From contig NZ_JBHTIU010000034.1 in assembly GCF_042677205.1 (NCBI RefSeq), forward strand, positions 29,548-93,547: a DNA stretch of 64,000 nt, in the 5' to 3' direction. This DNA comes from Paenibacillus_L residui. GTDB lineage: Bacteria; Bacillota; Bacilli; Paenibacillales; NBRC-103111. Positions 16,961 through 25,579 of this stretch are shown here, piece by piece. The notes under the pieces were generated by a model, which worked only from the letters and a program-made list of their open reading frames with translations, had not been told where the DNA came from and ran no database searches. The first letter of the stretch is position 1. Every line of letters begins with the position of its first letter. The translations under genes and the position numbers were made by a program.

Positions 16961-17758
16961 CTATACTAAAGCACGGCTCAACAAACGAACAAAGTCGGTA
17001 TCCTTGTACAACATCCTTACTCCATCCAATCGGATGCTCGTCTCTCCGTCGACATATCTCCTATCGGCCAAATCGGTGCTGTTCATCTCCAGCAGAAGCT
17101 CATATGGCCCGGGAATGACTAACGGACGACACGCGTCGCGTCCTGCTATGGCCTGCTTGACGGCCTCTCGTATCTCAGAGTATACCTTCCGAGGAGGCTT
17201 AAGCAGAGCGGCATGGCGGCCAAGCGCCGTCTTGGTTTCGTAAGTATGCACCGTACCTAGAGCCTGCTTGGCTTCGCGGCAAGTGGCATCATCACCTGTT
17301 ACGAGCAAGACGGGAACGTCATGAAGACCGAACAGCATGGCGTCCAGCACAATTTCTCCAACCGGATTTCCGTTAAGCTCGGTATACTGGTAAGATGCAG
17401 AGCTCATCGTATGATCGCGGACCGCCCGTCGGGTTCCGGCCATACCGTGGTAACCGATCAGCAAAGCTCCGTCAAAGGATGAATCCAGTCCGGGAAATCT
17501 TTCGGCTATCGGTGTTCCTCCCATACAATAAAGTGCATCGGGATGCAGCAATTCCGGGATAAAGTTAAATCCTGTAGCATGGGCATCCTTAACGACGATA
17601 TGCTTGGCCCCCGCTTCCAACAAACCCTCCACAACGGCATTTACTTCTTGTGTCAGCAGATGGCGCGCTTCATTGTAAAGCGGCTCTCCCCTCATCAACT
17701 GCTCCCTGAGCACAATTCCGGTAATGCCCTCCATATCCACACTTGCATAAATCTTCAT
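16961..17758 (-). CDS. M55 family D-aminopeptidase (DppA-like)
   Basis: 265-residue zinc aminopeptidase that would release N-terminal D-amino acids, for example D-Ala, from peptides of cell-wall origin. The metal ligands known for Bacillus DppA are conserved: Asp8 and Glu10 in VDMEGITG, His60 in KDAHATGFN and His104 in IGYHGMAG; a further His follows at 116 (RDHTMSS) and a Glu at 135. ATG 17758 follows GGAGGGACAG. It is a single gene with no dpp transporter genes beside it, so its substrate source is open. Confidence 0.92.
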   Translation of the reverse strand: MKIYASVDMEGITGIVLREQLMRGEPLYNEARHLLTQEVNAVVEGLLEAGAKHIVVKDAHATGFNFIPELLHPDALYCMGGTPIAERFPGLDSSFDGALLIGYHGMAGTRRAVRDHTMSSASYQYTELNGNPVGEIVLDAMLFGLHDVPVLLVTGDDATCREAKQALGTVHTYETKTALGRHAALLKPPRKVYSEIREAVKQAIAGRDACRPLVIPGPYELLLEMNSTDLADRRYVDGETSIRLDGVRMLYKDTDFVRLLSRALV

Positions 17759-17907
17759 TCCTGTCCCTCCCCTGGGCTTAACGAATAACGAATGAATTCT
17801 TCCTGTACATTATAGCTTACATTTCGAGGTGAGAAATAGAAAATTACGAATAGTTTTTGAGCTTTTGAAGCACTCTATTTTTTACGGAATGGAGGTGGTT
17901 GGAAAAT

Positions 17908-18150
17908 ATGGCACGTATTGCTGTAGAAAATAGTCTAAGCAATGTTAAAGATGCGCTGCAAAATAACGGACATGAAGTGCTGCAACTGGATGAACAAAGT
18001 CTGCAGAGCTGTGATTGCTGTGTTATCTCCGGTCAGGATCAGAACGTGATGGGAATCGCCAATGCCGAAACCCGGGCATCTGTCATTAATGCACAAGGGC
18101 TGACAACTGAAGAGATTATCCAGCAGGTGAATCAAAGAACCATCAGCTAA
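17908..18150 (+). CDS. YkuS / UPF0180 family small protein
   Basis: 80-residue cytoplasmic protein of the YkuS family (unknown function, common in Bacillales). It starts MARIAVENSLSNVKDALQNN and has the Asp-Cys-Cys-Val-Ile-Ser-Gly-x-Asp core. The ATG at 17908 matches homologues; an in-frame TTG at 17899 lies too close to GGAGG. Monocistronic, with a terminator-like hairpin directly after the gene. Confidence 0.85.
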   Translation: MARIAVENSLSNVKDALQNNGHEVLQLDEQSLQSCDCCVISGQDQNVMGIANAETRASVINAQGLTTEEIIQQVNQRTIS

Positions 18151-18165
18151 ACGAGCCGTAATCAA

Positions 18166-18200
18166 CAGGGAGTGCCGTCCGGGCCTCCCTGCAGCTTTTT
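18166..18200 (+). terminator. Terminator after ykuS-like gene
   Basis: CAGGGAG (18166-18172) pairs with CTCCCTG (18185-18191), followed by CAGCTTTTT. A reasonable rho-independent terminator 15 bp beyond the stop codon. Confidence 0.65.
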
Positions 18201-18466
18201 ATGGCGGATTTGCAACCGCGTCCTCCCCGGAAGTCAGTGAACTCTATTACTTCTTCACCTGTCGAGACATGCTATGGAACGTCCCCGGGTTCAGTGATAA
18301 AATAGAAATATCAATCGATGAAAGACGAACAACATGACCACACTCTGGATGATCTCCATCCCCATCCCCGAACCAGTGAAATACATTGTGCTTGCTTCGG
18401 GTTGCCGGAACAAGTCTTGTTCTATGAAAGTATTAAAAATGCATCTGCAGACAGGAGGAGGTTATT

Positions 18467-18742
18467 ATGAAAATCGTATGGCTGCTTGCGGGAATCATCG
18501 GATTGGCCGGAATTGCACTGGCCGTGTTCTTCTTCCGCTCCCTTTCCAAGCCAAAGACCTCTCAAAATGTCGTTCATATCTCCCAATATAAAAAGAAGAC
18601 TGCCCGTGGAGCTCAGAAATGCACTTATTGTAAAAAGAGGGTTGATTCGCTGACTTTCTATTCGGGCCACGAAGGAAAGGTCATAGGCTTATGCCGGGAT
18701 TGCTCCAGGCTTGCCAAGCATCAGGATCTTATGCCGATCTGA
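18467..18742 (+). CDS. Membrane-anchored zinc-ribbon small protein
   Basis: 91-residue protein I cannot assign to a named family. Residues 4-25 form one transmembrane helix, then a basic linker, then a likely zinc ribbon: CTYC at about residue 52 and CRDC near residue 77. The topology suggests the ribbon faces the cytoplasm. GGAGGAGG lies just upstream of ATG 18467. No operon partner is evident. Confidence 0.7.
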   Translation: MKIVWLLAGIIGLAGIALAVFFFRSLSKPKTSQNVVHISQYKKKTARGAQKCTYCKKRVDSLTFYSGHEGKVIGLCRDCSRLAKHQDLMPI

Positions 18743-19203
18743 CCGGGCACCGTGCACCGGGCATATGCTTATGGAATGAACCCGGATCACGGCCTTCCTT
18801 CCTGGTCCTTTCAGTTCAAATCTGTGACAACCATCCCTTATCATTTTTTTGACTCCATATCTCATAATGGTTATCCACTGCGCTTGTCGTTTTACTTTCC
18901 GCCAAAATATCCTCCTCATTGTTTCCTTTCTCTATTCTGCAAATTCACCATCGCTATGAACGGTTTCATCGGTCTGCTCAACTCCATTCAAGGATTTCCG
19001 CGGCATAATCTCTTAAAATGCGCCTCAGATATGTCCGTAAGATTGAAGGAAATACTGCCTTTGTCATTGCCAATAACAGGATACACGCCACTGGCAATTA
19101 TTTCTTTACTTTAAGGATAGCGCCTCTTATAATGGAGTTAGTTTCCTTATAAACCATATATTTTTGGAGTTTTCCTCCAGAGATTAAAGGAGCTCAATAC
19201 TAG
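18743..19203. other. Noncoding interval upstream of murQ
   Basis: About 460 bp. The only feature I can defend is the murQ promoter near its 3' end. An open frame on the plus strand (18752-19114) has no ribosome-binding site or protein-like composition. A 40-codon open stretch on the minus strand around 18990-19110 looks somewhat protein-like but lacks a start with a ribosome-binding site. Confidence 0.5.
19105..19133 (+). promoter_or_regulatory. SigA-type promoter of murQ operon
   Basis: TTTACT (19105-19110), 17-bp spacer, perfect TATAAT (19128-19133), about 70 bp before the murQ start codon. Confidence 0.7.
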
Positions 19204-20112
19204 ATGAACGAAACCGATCGGTTGGATACCGAGCAGGTCAATCCTCTCAGCGATGACCTGGACCAGATGTCAACGGAACAAATCTTACGAGTCATGAATG
19301 ACGAGGACCGGCAGGTACCTGTCGTTGTCGGCCAGCATCTGCCCGTCATAGCTCAGGCGGTGGATTGCATTGCGGATGCATTAGGCCGGGGCGGCCGGCT
19401 GTTCTATGTCGGCGCAGGAACGAGCGGCCGGCTGGCTGCGCTGGATGCGTACGAATGCCCGCCAACCTTCGGCACTCCTCCTGAGACCGTACAGGCGCTC
19501 TTGGCGGGAGGGAGCCAGCTCATCCAGGCCGACGAATCCGCCGAGGACGATGCCCGGCAAGGGGCAGACGACCTGCGGGCCCGATCCGTTGGGCCGAATG
19601 ACGTAGTCGTCGGCATTGCCGCCAGCGGCCGGACGCCGTATGTGCTTGGGGCCTTGTCCTGCGCCAAGCAATCGGGGGCGCGTACGATCGGCCTGAGCTG
19701 CAGCGCGGGCTCGGCACTCGGCCAGGCGGCGGACATCGCCATTGAAGTGCCGGTAGGACCCGAAGTATTGACCGGCTCAACCCGGCTGAAGGCGGGAACA
19801 GCCCAGAAGCTCATTCTTAACATGCTCAGCACGGCAGCTATGGTGAAGCTGGGCAAGGTTTACCGGAATTTCATGGTCGACATGCAGCCGACGAACAACA
19901 AGCTGCTTCAGCGCGCCGAGCGGATCGTAACGAATGCGACAGGCGAAGAGGAAGCAGCGGCGGTCCAGGCTCTGCAGCAGACCGGTTACAATGTCAAAGC
20001 AGCCATTGTGCTGCTGATCTCAGGTACGGATGCCGCTACCTCTATCCGGCTATTGGAACAGTCCGGAGGCCGGGTTCGTGACGCCATCCGTTTAGCTCAG
20101 AACAAGGATTGA
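19204..20112 (+). CDS. murQ: N-acetylmuramic acid 6-phosphate etherase
   Basis: 302-residue SIS-domain enzyme that cleaves the lactyl ether of MurNAc-6-phosphate to give GlcNAc-6-phosphate and lactate, in peptidoglycan recycling. Family marks: LDTEQVNPLSDDLDQMST at the start, GRGGRLFYVGAGTSGRLAALD, ECPPTFGTPPE, and AASGRTPYVLGAL. Length is normal. ATG 19204 follows AAAGGAGCTC. It leads a same-strand group with a DUF4434 protein, a ROK kinase and an isomerase-like protein. No MurNAc phosphotransferase system or MurR regulator is adjacent, unlike the Bacillus operon. Confidence 0.95.
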   Translation: MNETDRLDTEQVNPLSDDLDQMSTEQILRVMNDEDRQVPVVVGQHLPVIAQAVDCIADALGRGGRLFYVGAGTSGRLAALDAYECPPTFGTPPETVQALLAGGSQLIQADESAEDDARQGADDLRARSVGPNDVVVGIAASGRTPYVLGALSCAKQSGARTIGLSCSAGSALGQAADIAIEVPVGPEVLTGSTRLKAGTAQKLILNMLSTAAMVKLGKVYRNFMVDMQPTNNKLLQRAERIVTNATGEEEAAAVQALQQTGYNVKAAIVLLISGTDAATSIRLLEQSGGRVRDAIRLAQNKD

Positions 20113-20218
20113 AGAAACATCAGCACCTAACCGTTTTTGAATGAATTTGCGAAGCCATCAGCAAGCACAACCGTACAAGTTGACCCTTCCACTTCTTAAA
20201 TTTAAGGAGGCAATAAGC

Positions 20219-21157
20219 ATGTTAAAAAGAATTAGCGGCTCCTGGTTTGATTTCTATCATCCGAATCCATACGAAGGCGATACCTGGAACTCCACTACTC
20301 AGCAATTCACAGAGCAGGATTGGGACAAGAAGCTTGAAGAAATGGCCGAGGCCGGCATGGATACGCTCGTCCTGCTGCAAGTGGCGCTGCACGGCAAAGC
20401 CTTCTATCCTTCGGAGGTTATTCCGCTGAGATGGGATACCGTATGTCCGGACCCGCTGGAGGCTGTGTTGAAGGCCGGTGACAGGCTGGGAATATCCATC
20501 TATGTCGGGTTGGGCTTCTTTACCACTCCGATTATGGGAAGCCTGTCGATTACCGGAGACCGCAACCGGCTCCGATACGAGATCGCAGACGAATTGGCGG
20601 CTCGATACGGGCACCATTCCTCATTCGCCGGTTGGTATTTTCCGGTGGAAGCGGCCATTCATTCCTACTTCCCGGACGAATACATCTCCTATGCCAATGA
20701 ATTATCCGCTTATTGCCGGAAGGTCGGTCCCCAGAAAATATTGATCGCTCCGTACGGGACCCGTTCGATCGTTGCGGATGACAAATTTGTCGACCAGCTG
20801 AAAGCGTTGGAGGTAGACTATATCGCCTATCAAGATGAAATTGGCGTGAACCGGACCACCTTCGAGGCTGTAGACGAAGTGTTCGCGAAATTGCGCGAGG
20901 CTCACGACCGGGCAGGCAAGCCGCTGTGGGCGGACCTGGAAGTGTTCCGTTTTCAGGGCAAGGTGCTTTATCCGGGAGCCCCGGAAAGAGTTATCCGGCA
21001 GTTGGAAACGTTATCGGGCCACGTTGATAAAATATTGTGCTACCAATACCTGGGCATGATGAACAAGCCCGGAAGCCCTGTACATGCGGGAGACGAATCC
21101 TCCGTCAAGCTGTATGAGGAATACATGGCATATATTCGCAAGCATGGATTAATCTAA
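20219..21157 (+). CDS. DUF4434 protein (glycosidase-like TIM barrel)
   Basis: 312 residues, cytoplasmic by lack of a signal peptide. It resembles DUF4434 proteins, which are predicted TIM-barrel glycoside-hydrolase-like proteins of unknown substrate: SGSWFDFYHP at the start, an LVLLQVALHGKAFYPS strand, FAGWYFPVEA with a possible catalytic glutamate, and KPLWADLEVFRFQGK. ATG 20219 follows TTAAGGAGG; the longer frame begins 78 bases upstream. It lies between murQ and a ROK kinase, so an amino-sugar substrate is a reasonable inference. Confidence 0.75.
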   Translation: MLKRISGSWFDFYHPNPYEGDTWNSTTQQFTEQDWDKKLEEMAEAGMDTLVLLQVALHGKAFYPSEVIPLRWDTVCPDPLEAVLKAGDRLGISIYVGLGFFTTPIMGSLSITGDRNRLRYEIADELAARYGHHSSFAGWYFPVEAAIHSYFPDEYISYANELSAYCRKVGPQKILIAPYGTRSIVADDKFVDQLKALEVDYIAYQDEIGVNRTTFEAVDEVFAKLREAHDRAGKPLWADLEVFRFQGKVLYPGAPERVIRQLETLSGHVDKILCYQYLGMMNKPGSPVHAGDESSVKLYEEYMAYIRKHGLI

Positions 21158-21228
21158 TTCGTATACGGAACAAGGGCCGAATTGGGGCAGCTCCCGTTCG
21201 GCCCGAATCGACTGGAGGCGGAACGCGG

Positions 21229-22155
21229 ATGACGACTTTGGCGATCGGCATTGACATCGGCGGTACTCAAATTAAAGCGGGAATAGTATCCCGGGACGGA
21301 CAGCCTGTACATACCGATACGGTACCTACAGAAGCCTCATTGGGCAGAGACGCCTTACTCGGCAAGCTGGCAGGCCTGCTGGAGAAATACCGCCGTATGG
21401 CTGAACTCAACGGCTGGCGACTGGCGGCAGCGGGGGTCGGAACGGCCGGGTTCGTCGATATTCGTGACGGCTCGGTTCCTTTTGCCAGCGGGAACCTTCC
21501 GGGCTGGAGCGGTGTCCGACTGCGTGAAGAGCTGGAGAAAGCATCAGGGCTGCCCGTCGTGGTTGCTAACGATGCCCACGCCCTGGCTGTCGGTGAAGGA
21601 TGGCAAGGCGCCGGACGCGGCCTGGACGGCTTCCTCTGCGTAACCTTGGGCACCGGCATTGGCGGCAGCCGGATCATGAATGGGAGGCCGGATTATGGCT
21701 GTGCCGGTTATGCCGGCGGATTCGGCCACCAGGTAATCGTTCACGAGGGCAAGCCCTGCACATGCGGCGGCAGCGGCTGCTGGGAAAGCTATGCCTCCGT
21801 CACAGGCCTGATTAAGCTGGCCGAAGAGGCGGGCTTCACCGGAGCCAGTCCGGAGCAGCTGTTCGAGCAAGCCCGCTCCGGCGGGACTGCTGCCGTTAGG
21901 CTGATTCGCACCTATATCGGCTACCTTGCTGCCGGTCTCGTGAATCTGGTTTATGCGTTCAATCCGCAGACCATTATTATCGGAGGCGCTGTGACGGCGC
22001 AAGGCGATTTCTTGTTCGATCCGCTTCGCCAACAGTTGAACGACAGGCTGATGCCGGTATATCGCCCGGTTGAAATCCTGCCGGCCAAGCTAGGCGGCTC
22101 CGCGGGATGGATGGGCGCTGCCCGCCTAGCTTGGCTGGCATCGGCAGAGGAATAA
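21229..22155 (+). CDS. ROK family sugar kinase
   Basis: 308-residue ROK protein. It begins GIDIGGTQIKAGIV (phosphate-binding), has the catalytic aspartate in VVANDAHALAVGE, and the ROK zinc site: FGHQVIVHEG followed by CTCGGSGCWE. The absence of an N-terminal helix-turn-helix points to a kinase rather than a repressor. GlcNAc, ManNAc or glucose are possible substrates; the murQ neighbour favours an N-acetyl sugar. ATG 21229 follows GGAGGCGGAACGCGG. Confidence 0.88.
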   Translation: MTTLAIGIDIGGTQIKAGIVSRDGQPVHTDTVPTEASLGRDALLGKLAGLLEKYRRMAELNGWRLAAAGVGTAGFVDIRDGSVPFASGNLPGWSGVRLREELEKASGLPVVVANDAHALAVGEGWQGAGRGLDGFLCVTLGTGIGGSRIMNGRPDYGCAGYAGGFGHQVIVHEGKPCTCGGSGCWESYASVTGLIKLAEEAGFTGASPEQLFEQARSGGTAAVRLIRTYIGYLAAGLVNLVYAFNPQTIIIGGAVTAQGDFLFDPLRQQLNDRLMPVYRPVEILPAKLGGSAGWMGAARLAWLASAEE

Positions 22156-22321
22156 TCCCCGCGAGGGAGATTATTAACCATTGGAATCAAGCAAGCCCTC
22201 TAGCCCCTCTGAAGCAGGCGTTTGGGGGGCTTAACCTATTTTGCTGTACTTTTGTCAAACTCTTGCTTCTATTTCCCTGACAGGCTATAGTAAGTCCAAA
22301 AGCAAACAGGAGTGTGGACAA

Positions 22322-23158
22322 GTGGGATTAGGAATTCTGGCCCATACGGTCGGTAGGCTTCCGCTTAAACAGTTAACCGAAACTTTGGGGGCTCATAAGA
22401 TTGATTTTGTTCAACTGGCTTTAACCAAAGCAATCAGCGACATCGACACGGGCACGGGCCGATTAAGTCCGGGGTTGGCCAATTATATCGCTGAACATTT
22501 TGACCGGCAGGGTATTCGCATCGGCGTGCTAGGCTGCTATATAAATCCGATTCATCCCGATCCGGAAATCCGACGCGAGGAAATCCGGCGTTTCAAGGAA
22601 CATCTCCGGCTGGCTAGAGACTTCGGCACATCCATCGTCGCTACCGAGACGGGAGATCACGATACGTTCCGCTATCAGGACCCCGAAAGATACCTCGAGA
22701 TCGGATGGACGGTGTTAAAGGAGAGTATCACGGAGTTAGCGGAAGAAGCGGAGAAATGGGGAGTGACCGTCGGTTTGGAGCCGGTCTGCGTACATACGCT
22801 CTCCAGTGCTGACCATATGAAGCGGATCATGGAGGAAATCCCCTCCAGTACACTCGGGGTCGTCTTCGACCCATGCAATTTGCTTGATCATCGGAATTTC
22901 GCAAGTCGGGAAGAGGTTGTGCGGCAGGCCCTGCAAACTTTCGGGGAAAGAATCGTATTGGCCCACCTGAGAGATGCCGTTTATCGTGAAGGGGAACGGC
23001 CAGACGTCGTTAAGCCGGGGGCGGGAACTTTTAACATTAGCGGATTCCTGGAGAAGCTGCACGAGTACAAGCCTTGTATCGACATATCCATCGAAGGGCT
23101 CCAACCGCACGAGATTGACGAAGCGTTGGACTATGTAAGAAGCCGGATGCCTTTCTAA
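22322..23158 (+). CDS. Sugar phosphate isomerase/epimerase family protein
   Basis: 278-residue AP-endonuclease-2/xylose-isomerase-like TIM barrel. It shows GILAHTVGRL at the start, TETGDHD and GLEPVCVHTLSS (metal-binding glutamate), VVFDPCNLL and HLRDAV (metal-binding histidine), and a final ISIEG. The GTG at 22322 follows CAGGAGTG and fits the family's usual N-terminus; the longer frame would add 27 residues with no homology. Fourth gene of the murQ group. The actual sugar substrate is unknown. Confidence 0.82.
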   Translation: MGLGILAHTVGRLPLKQLTETLGAHKIDFVQLALTKAISDIDTGTGRLSPGLANYIAEHFDRQGIRIGVLGCYINPIHPDPEIRREEIRRFKEHLRLARDFGTSIVATETGDHDTFRYQDPERYLEIGWTVLKESITELAEEAEKWGVTVGLEPVCVHTLSSADHMKRIMEEIPSSTLGVVFDPCNLLDHRNFASREEVVRQALQTFGERIVLAHLRDAVYREGERPDVVKPGAGTFNISGFLEKLHEYKPCIDISIEGLQPHEIDEALDYVRSRMPF

Positions 23159-23900
23159 CAACAAGAGGGGTTTTTTTTGCGGGAAAGAATCTTTACCGGG
23201 ACGTCGAACGGAGCGTTAATAAGCCGGCTCCGCCCTTGTGAACTGTTCCTTCTGCATTTCGTCCAGGTAAATTCACACGATTTGCGTGGAGATATGACTA
23301 AATTACCTTGAATATCTTGACACGCTGCCCTGAAAATCCCTTTATTCTCACCATTCGATGGTGCAGCTCAGCGTTATGGGCGTTACTAACTGTATTTTAT
23401 GTAGGTAGATTGAGGCGAATGGCGCAAAATGACTAAACTACCTTGAAAATCCGTCTATTTTACCGTCTGCAGGCATCGTTGCAAGCGGAGCGGCACGTCT
23501 AACTGTATTTTGTACAGGTAGATTCAAGCGAATGGGCGAAAATGATCAAACTAACTGGATAAACTACAGTTAAAATGGGCAGCTTTTGGGCGAAACGGCT
23601 GTTTTGGCGCAAACTAGCTGTAGGTTTTCCAGTTAGTTTCCATATTTCTTCCGAGTATAGAAATCTAACGGTATGAAATCCATTTAGTTTTCAAATTTCA
23701 CACTATTGAAGCAATTCAACTCTATTCTACCTTGAAAATCCATCCATTTTCATCATCTGATGGTGCCGCGGTCAGCGACATGGGGGTCTAAATGAAAAAC
23801 TGTAAGGATAAACGGCTATCGCCGTCCTTTGGACAGGCACGTTTACCGATGTAATATAAGAACACGTGTAAGATGAGACTTACAATTTTTTATATTAAAT
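23159..23900. repeat. Noncoding repeat-rich tract
   Basis: About 740 bp without a credible gene. Degenerate repeat units share ACCTTGAAAATCC(A/G)TC (about 23330, 23441 and 23730), a following GATGGTGC or similar, and CTAACTGTATTTT then AGGTAGATT (about 23389 and 23501). The first two units are about 112 bp apart. Such units occur between genes in Paenibacillus genomes, as far as I recall. No terminal inverted repeats or transposase are evident. Confidence 0.65.
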
Positions 23901-23943
23901 AAAAAACCGCTAAGCCCCAATTCCGACGGGCCTAGCGGTTTTT
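23901..23943. terminator. Bidirectional terminator
   Basis: AAAAACCGCTAAGCCC and GGGCCTAGCGGTTTTT form a stem with A-run on one side and T-run on the other, so it can stop transcription from both sides. It lies at the 3' end of the convergent FAD-oxidoreductase gene. Confidence 0.85.
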
Positions 23944-23998
23944 GGTCTATGGGGCATACTGCGCCCTATGCCCATTGCTGCCGGGCATTTCCTTCAAG

Positions 23999-25579
23999 CT
24001 ATACCGCTGTGATTGCGGGCCAATCCAATTCAATGCCTTCGCGCACCAGCAGAGCCTGGAAATCAGCCAGCAGCTCGGCCTGATTTCTTACCTGCCGTGG
24101 GGTCACTCCGCGCTCCAGACAATAGGCGGCCAGATAACCGGCAGCCTCGCCGATATTCCATTCCACCGGATGGAGGCGATAACATCCGTTCGTCAAGTGG
24201 GTGACCCCAATGTTCTTGCATGCCGGCAGCAAGTTATTGACCCGTACCGGAATCAGGCTGCCCAGCGGGATCTGGAACGGCAGGCTCGGGATATAGAGGC
24301 CGACCGTCCCTCCGGTCGTAGGATGCAGATCGATCCGGTAACAACCGACTCCAACCGAATCCGGGAACTTCTCGGCCCCCTGGTCTCCGCGTGTCGTCGG
24401 GCTGATGTGCTGCTCCAGTACGGTAAATTCCGCACGGATGCGGCGGGACTCGCGGATGTACGGGTACTTGGCCAGTCCGTCCTCCGTTCCCACTACATCC
24501 TTCCTCAAGCGAATTCCCGGATATCCGCGCCCCCCGTCCGGACGCGGTGCTTCCGTCTGCAGCCAATAAAGCAGGCTGAGGCTTAATTGCTTCGCTTGCT
24601 CCAGATTCCGCTCTCTCTCATCCTCGCTCACTTCATATATATTCCCAAGCCAATAATCATTCTGCGGCCAATTGACAATCGTTACATCGCTGTCGAAGAC
24701 TCCCTCCGCGAACAGAGTACGGTCCACTATTCGCCGATAATCCCATAACGGAAAATAGCCGGGCTCCGGAAACAGCGAATAACCCTTTTGATGCGAAGCG
24801 AAGGAAGTCCAGCTCAGCAGCTTATCCGGTTGGAAATCCGCTTGATACTGCTTCCAAAATTCGTAATCCCGCGGCTTCTCAATCGTATGATCCTCCCCTT
24901 CGCGGTAATCGACGGCAAAGCAGTAGGTGATCGACTGAATATCTCCGGGCTGTGCAGGTCCTTCCAGCGCATTCGGCTCTCCAGTCTCATCCCTGGATTC
25001 GGCTCCTGTCACGTATTCGACGCCGGCTAACGGCAGCACATCCCCGCATTCTGTAGCATCGAGGAAATAAGGAGCGGTCAGCACCGTCTCTTCCCCCGTC
25101 CGCAAGCAAGAAACCGTTACGGAGACGACATCGTCACCGGACGTTTCCGCCCTAACCACCCTCCGGTTCAACAAAACCTGTACGCGGCCGCTGTGGATAT
25201 ACGGTGCCAGCATTTCTTCGAAGCAGGCAAGCGCCACCCGCGGGTCTATACAAAGGCGGCTGACAATGCCGTTCCCCGGATTGAGACGTTCATTCCGCAT
25301 CGCCTCGGGAGTCATTGCAAAATTTCTTTTGTAGTAATCGCGTGCCCGGTTCCGAAACTCCCGGTAGGTCGCGGTGCAGCCGAACTGTTCAATCCAGCGG
25401 TGCTCGTCTGCGGGAACGGCTTGGCTGGTGAACTGGCCGCCCAGCCAATCGGTCTCCTCCGTCATAATTACCTGTTTGCCCTGTTTGGCCGCAGCCAGCG
25501 CTGCTGCACAGCCGCCCGTTCCGCCTCCGATAATAACGATATCGGCACGTAGACTTTTTCTATCCATTAGATTCATCAC
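23999..25579 (-). CDS. FAD-dependent oxidoreductase (FAD_oxidored family)
   Basis: About 526 residues. N-terminal dinucleotide fold DIVIIGGGTGGCAAALAAAK with ETDWLGGQFTSQ, then the FAD_oxidored family body (FLDATECGDVLPLAGV, YPGIRLRKDVVGTEDGLA) and a C-terminal NGCYRLHPVEWNIGEAAG. Proteins of this family often act on carbohydrates or sugar acids and are found in polysaccharide loci. Start may be GTG 25579 or the adjacent ATG 25576; AAAGGAAA lies just before both. The gene begins immediately after the stop of the upstream six-hairpin protein, so the two are cotranscribed. No signal peptide. Confidence 0.85.
   Translation of the reverse strand: MMNLMDRKSLRADIVIIGGGTGGCAAALAAAKQGKQVIMTEETDWLGGQFTSQAVPADEHRWIEQFGCTATYREFRNRARDYYKRNFAMTPEAMRNERLNPGNGIVSRLCIDPRVALACFEEMLAPYIHSGRVQVLLNRRVVRAETSGDDVVSVTVSCLRTGEETVLTAPYFLDATECGDVLPLAGVEYVTGAESRDETGEPNALEGPAQPGDIQSITYCFAVDYREGEDHTIEKPRDYEFWKQYQADFQPDKLLSWTSFASHQKGYSLFPEPGYFPLWDYRRIVDRTLFAEGVFDSDVTIVNWPQNDYWLGNIYEVSEDERERNLEQAKQLSLSLLYWLQTEAPRPDGGRGYPGIRLRKDVVGTEDGLAKYPYIRESRRIRAEFTVLEQHISPTTRGDQGAEKFPDSVGVGCYRIDLHPTTGGTVGLYIPSLPFQIPLGSLIPVRVNNLLPACKNIGVTHLTNGCYRLHPVEWNIGEAAGYLAAYCLERGVTPRQVRNQAELLADFQALLVREGIELDWPAITAV

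Noticed and set aside
18990..19110. 40-codon minus-strand frame reading ...GSISFNLTDISEAHFKRLCRG
   Set aside because: Looks protein-like, but there is no start codon with a ribosome-binding site and an open stretch this short can occur by chance.
18752..19114. 120-codon open frame on the plus strand
   Set aside because: No ribosome-binding site, composition unlike a protein (rich in Phe, Pro, His, Ser), and it overlaps the murQ promoter region.
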